8,698 nucleotides of DNA from Planctomycetota bacterium (GTDB lineage: Bacteria; Planctomycetota; Phycisphaerae; FEN-1346), in NCBI GenBank assembly GCA_026387055.1, contig JAPLML010000556.1:1-8698 (forward strand). Direction: 5' to 3'. The position numbers and the translations under genes were made by a program. The notes under the pieces were generated by a model that was not told the origin of the DNA, searched no databases, and worked only from the letters and a program-made list of their open reading frames with translations. Positions 6,549 to 8,698 of this stretch are shown here, one piece after another (within the stretch, counting starts at the first letter, position 1; every line of letters starts with the position of its first letter).

Positions 6549-7301
6549 TCAAGTTCTGTCGTGAGTCCTACGACCGGAATCAAGTCCCATACACAACAAC
6601 ATTGCCAGGAGCCCCATGAGATCAACAGCGCCCCCTCCTCCCGATTTCTGAGGAGTCGCCTGAGGCGTCACGCTCACGCTGATTACTTGCGACCCTGTCC
6701 CACCCGCGCCCGTGCACGTCAACGTGAAGCTGGTCGTGGCAGACAAGGCGCCGGTCGTTGCAGAACCGCTCGTGGCGCGCGCACCGCTCCAGCCACCGCT
6801 CGCCGTGCATGCGGTCGCATCGCTGGACGACCAGGTTAGGGTCGAGGCCTCACCCACTGCGATGTTGGCCGGACTCGCTGACAACGACACCGTCGGCGTC
6901 GGCGACGGCGGGGCCGTAGCAGTGACCGCAACTGTGCTCGACCCCGTGCCACCTAGGCCCGTGCACGTCAACGTGAAGCTGGTCGTGGCAGACAAGGCAC
7001 CGGTCGTCGCAGAACCGCTCGTGGCGCGTGCACCGCTCCAGCCATCGCTCGCCGTGCATGCGGTCGCGTTGCTGGATGACCAGGCAAGGGTTGATCCCTC
7101 GCCCGCCGCAATACTGGCGGGACTTGCCGACAGCGACACCGTCGGCGTCGGCGAAGGCGGCGGCGGCGGCGGCGGCGGCGGCGCCGTAGCAGTGACCGCA
7201 ACTGTGCTCGACCCCGTGCCACCTGGGCCCATGCACGTCAAGGTGAAGCTGGTCGTGGCAGACAAGGCACCGGTCGTCGCAGAACCGCTCGTGGCGCGTG
7301 C
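6549..7301 (-). pseudogene. Displaced 3' part of the sulfatase gene: Ig-like repeats and GlyGly-CTERM-like tail
   Basis: This frame carries the natural C-terminus of the sulfatase but is offset by a frameshift at about 7300. The frame is formally open up to 7331, but sensible sequence starts at 7301 (ARATSGSATTG). It contains half an Ig-like repeat (7182-7301), a run of nine prolines (7155-7181), two complete repeats (6912-7154 and 6666-6905) and a tail (6549-6647). Each repeat has PTVSLSASP, a WSSSDATACTAS segment and FTLTCTG. The two cysteines probably form the Ig disulfide. The tail has SGGGG, then a hydrophobic segment (AVDLMGLLAMLLCMGL), then GRR: the three-part plan of GlyGly-CTERM sorting signals processed by rhombosortase in many gammaproteobacteria. 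It ends in TGA. There is no plausible start codon with a ribosome binding site, so it should be expressed only if the frame is restored. Confidence 0.7.
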
Positions 7302-7770
7302 TGACTGTGACCGTGCTCGACGCCGCACCACCGTCGCCCGTGCACGTCAGCGTGAAGCCGGTCGTGACGGCCAGGGCGCCGGTCGTCACGGAACCACTCG
7401 TGGCGCGCTGACCACTCCAGCCGCCGCTCGCCGTGCATGACGTCGCATCGCCGGATGTCCACGTCAGGGTTGAGGCCTCGCCCGCCGCGATACTCGCAGG
7501 AACTACCGACAGCAACACTGTCGGCGACGACTGGGCCGTAACAGTAACCGTGGCTGTGCTCGACTTCGTGCCACCCTCGCCCGTGCACGTCAACGTGAAG
7601 CCGGTCGTGGCCGATAAGGCACCGGTCGTTGCCGAACCGCTCGTGGGACGTGCACCGCTCCAGCCACCGCTCGCCGTGCACGCGGTCGCGTCACTGGATG
7701 ACCAGGTCAGGGTCGAGGTCTCACCCACCGCGATACTGACCGGATTTGCCGACAGCGACACCGTCGGCGA
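6666..7770 (-). repeat. Array of about five Ig-like domain repeats, period about 243-270 bp
   Basis: Positions, in coding order: repeat 1 at 7534-7770, repeat 2 at 7300-7527, repeat 3 at 7182-7301 (first half missing), repeat 4 at 6912-7154, repeat 5 at 6666-6905. The marker string GTGCACGTC (ATGCACGTC in one copy) occurs at 6712, 6961, 7231, 7340 and 7583. The distances are 249, 270, 109 and 243, and only the 109 is not a multiple of three. Repeats 3, 4 and 5 are nearly identical at DNA level by eye, with about three mismatches over 118 bases between 6912-7030 and 7182-7300. This suggests recent duplication or gene conversion. Confidence 0.8.
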
Positions 7771-8550
7771 TGGCGAGGCCGGGTCCGGATCCACCAGCGG
7801 TGCGGTTCTCTCGCTAGTCAACGAATTCTCCAGAGCCAACTTCATCGTTGCCACGCGTTCCGCATGTTGCGGCTGCTCTATCAAATTCGATTTTTCATAT
7901 GGGTCCGGAGCCAGATCGTAAAGCCCGACTGGCGACCGCTCATCATTGACGACAAGTTTCCATGACCCACTGCGGTAGGCGAAATGCCTCCCTGCAATAC
8001 CACCGTCCAGTGCATTGTTTTCTGGCTCATCGGCTTCGTGAACCATTTGATCTCGTGCTGCTGTCGCGTGTCCCATCAAAACAGGAAGGAAACTGACGCT
8101 ATCGCGGCCCTGATCAGCCGCCAAATGCACCCCAACCAGTTCGGCAAGCGTCGCAAACAGATCCTGGATGCCCACCAACGCACTGATTACCGTGCCGGGT
8201 GGATGCGGCGAAGTTCCGAACGCTTGCTGACCCCACTTGATTATCAGGGGCACTCGATGTCCCCCTTCATAAATCGTGCCCTTTTCTCCGCGAAAACCTC
8301 CTTCTGCAAAATGCCCCGCACTCTCCTCCGCTGACAATCGCACGGCACCGTTGTCACTCGTAAGGATGACGAGGGTGTCCTGCAAGAGACCGCGCTGCTC
8401 CAAGTCCATTAACAGTCGCTCGAGTATCGTGTCGGTCTCGACAAGCATGTCACCCCTGGCGCCAATGACACTTGTTCCAAGTATGTTGCGACCGCCAATT
8501 GAGACCGGCGGTTTCCACGGTCCGTGAACACCCTCAGTGTTCAGGAACAA
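6850..8550 (-). CDS. Secreted sulfatase (alkaline-phosphatase superfamily) with Ig-like repeats, N-terminus lacking, frameshifted
   Basis: The listed frame is the open stretch; it opens at TTG 8548-8550 only because of a TAG upstream, and is not a true start. Residues 1-250 are the C-terminal part of a sulfatase. TSDNGA (64-69) holds the conserved Asp-Asn metal ligands; RGEKGTIYEGGHRVP (87-101) is the family's conserved lysine/EGG segment; GSWKLV and LYDLAPDPYEKSNL (195-223) are the typical C-terminal subdomain. The catalytic CxPSR cysteine, converted to formylglycine, would lie beyond the right edge and cannot be checked. The enzyme hydrolyses sulfate esters, often on polysaccharides; the substrate is unknown. 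Two Ig-like repeats follow (261-339 and 342-416). At residue 417 (about 7300) the frame departs: residues 418-566 read repeats in the wrong frame, and the correct continuation is in the frame ending at 6549. With the TAG at 8587-8589 this suggests a decaying gene or sequence errors. Confidence 0.75.
   Translation of the reverse strand: MFLNTEGVHGPWKPPVSIGGRNILGTSVIGARGDMLVETDTILERLLMDLEQRGLLQDTLVILTSDNGAVRLSAEESAGHFAEGGFRGEKGTIYEGGHRVPLIIKWGQQAFGTSPHPPGTVISALVGIQDLFATLAELVGVHLAADQGRDSVSFLPVLMGHATAARDQMVHEADEPENNALDGGIAGRHFAYRSGSWKLVVNDERSPVGLYDLAPDPYEKSNLIEQPQHAERVATMKLALENSLTSERTAPLVDPDPASPSPTVSLSANPVSIAVGETSTLTWSSSDATACTASGGWSGARPTSGSATTGALSATTGFTLTCTGEGGTKSSTATVTVTAQSSPTVLLSVVPASIAAGEASTLTWTSGDATSCTASGGWSGQRATSGSVTTGALAVTTGFTLTCTGDGGAASSTVTVSTRHERFCDDRCLVCHDQLHLDVHGPRWHGVEHSCGHCYGAAAAAAAAAFADADGVAVGKSRQYCGGRGINPCLVIQQRDRMHGERWLERCTRHERFCDDRCLVCHDQLHVDVHGPRWHGVEHSCGHCYGPAVADADGVVVSESGQHRSG
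7156..7182. repeat. (GGC)9 trinucleotide tract encoding poly-proline
   Basis: Nine uninterrupted GGC units on the plus strand read as CCG-type proline codons on the coding strand. They form a linker between Ig-like repeats 3 and 4. Length change by slippage would keep the frame and alter only the linker length. The neighbouring linker between repeats 4 and 5 has just two prolines at this point. Confidence 0.8.
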
Positions 8551-8586
8551 GAAGAAAGGCTTAGGCTCCGCCGTCGATACCTGCGC

Positions 8587-8698
8587 CTACTGGTGCGCAT
8601 TGAGAAAGTCGATCGATTTGGCAAGCAGGGTTGGCCCAACTTCTCGGGTTACCCAATCTGGGATCCCGATGCCGTCAGCTAGAACTCGCGTGTCTCCG
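8587..8698 (-). pseudogene. Upstream part of the same sulfatase, ending at an in-frame TAG; runs off the window
   Basis: From the right edge the minus strand reads GDTRVLADGIGIPDWVTREV, then GPTLLAKSIDFLNAHQ, then TAG (8587-8589), then AQVSTAEPKPFFLFLN, which joins directly to the sulfatase frame below 8550. The order 'helix ending in SIDFLNAH, then KPFFLFLN...H' is the usual sulfatase order, so the TAG interrupts one gene in a single frame. The codons around the stop are CAG TAG GCG CAG; one C-to-T change from CAG would explain it. The N-terminus, signal peptide and catalytic CxPSR motif lie outside the window. Confidence 0.75.

Noticed and set aside
6850..7299. The 150 C-terminal residues of the sulfatase frame, rich in His, Cys and Arg
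   Set aside because: They are Ig-like repeats read in the wrong frame after the break at about 7300. The CxxCH-like string CLVCH there is an artefact and not a haem site.
6712..7440. Long plus-strand open frame of 242 codons opposite the Ig repeats
   Set aside because: It is antisense to clear Ig-like repeats and its own repetition follows from the DNA repeats. GC-rich repetitive DNA keeps such frames open by chance.
6666..7770. Possible CRISPR or tandem-repeat satellite array
   Set aside because: The period of about 245 bases, the coding content in one frame and the lack of short identical repeats with unique spacers show it is a protein-domain repeat.

Overview
The window looks like DNA from a GC-rich Gram-negative bacterium. 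The best guess is a gammaproteobacterium of the Xanthomonadales/Steroidobacter/Nevskia type, because the last gene ends in a GlyGly-CTERM-like sorting tail preceded by Ig-like repeats of a style common there. This taxonomic call is inference only. Every gene I can support is on the minus strand, so transcription runs from the right edge to the left, and almost every product is exported or periplasmic.

In transcription order: (1) At 6549-8698 lies the C-terminal two thirds of a secreted sulfatase. It is followed by about five Ig-like repeats of roughly 80 residues and a sorting tail. This gene is broken twice: by an in-frame TAG at 8587-8589 and by a frameshift at about 7300, where half a repeat is missing. 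A hairpin terminator (6505-6534) follows its TGA. (2) At 5483-6169 lies an exported 228-residue protein of unknown function with six cysteines in the mature part. It has a strong ribosome binding site and is followed by a G+C-rich hairpin terminator (5392-5422). (3) At 812-5134 lies one very large secreted multidomain protein. It has a galactose-oxidase/glyoxal-oxidase-like copper radical oxidase with all expected active-site residues, an Ig/cadherin-like domain, a PKD domain, a YVTN beta-propeller, a two-haem cytochrome c region and a C-terminal PA14 domain. One in-frame TAG (1880-1882) lies between the two CxxCH haem motifs and splits it into a 1084-codon and a 350-codon open frame. (4) Thirteen bases after it, at 151-798, lies a SCO1/SenC copper chaperone.

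The 812-5134 and 151-798 genes make a coherent unit: a predicted secreted copper radical oxidase carrying its own c-type haem module, next to the kind of protein that delivers copper outside the cytoplasm. This is the most interesting system in the window. A second theme is TAG. Both internal stops are TAG, the 228-residue gene ends in tandem TAG TAG followed shortly by TGA, and the other three gene ends are TGA. Gene decay or sequence error is the simplest explanation, but amber readthrough or reassignment fits and can be tested.

Non-coding stretches: 1-150 holds only a hairpin. 5135-5482 holds the oxidase ribosome binding site, a doubtful 33-codon ORF and a terminator. 6170-6548 holds an AT-rich upstream region with direct repeats and palindromes, a 9-bp inverted repeat and a terminator. 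No tRNA, rRNA, CRISPR array or complete mobile element was seen.
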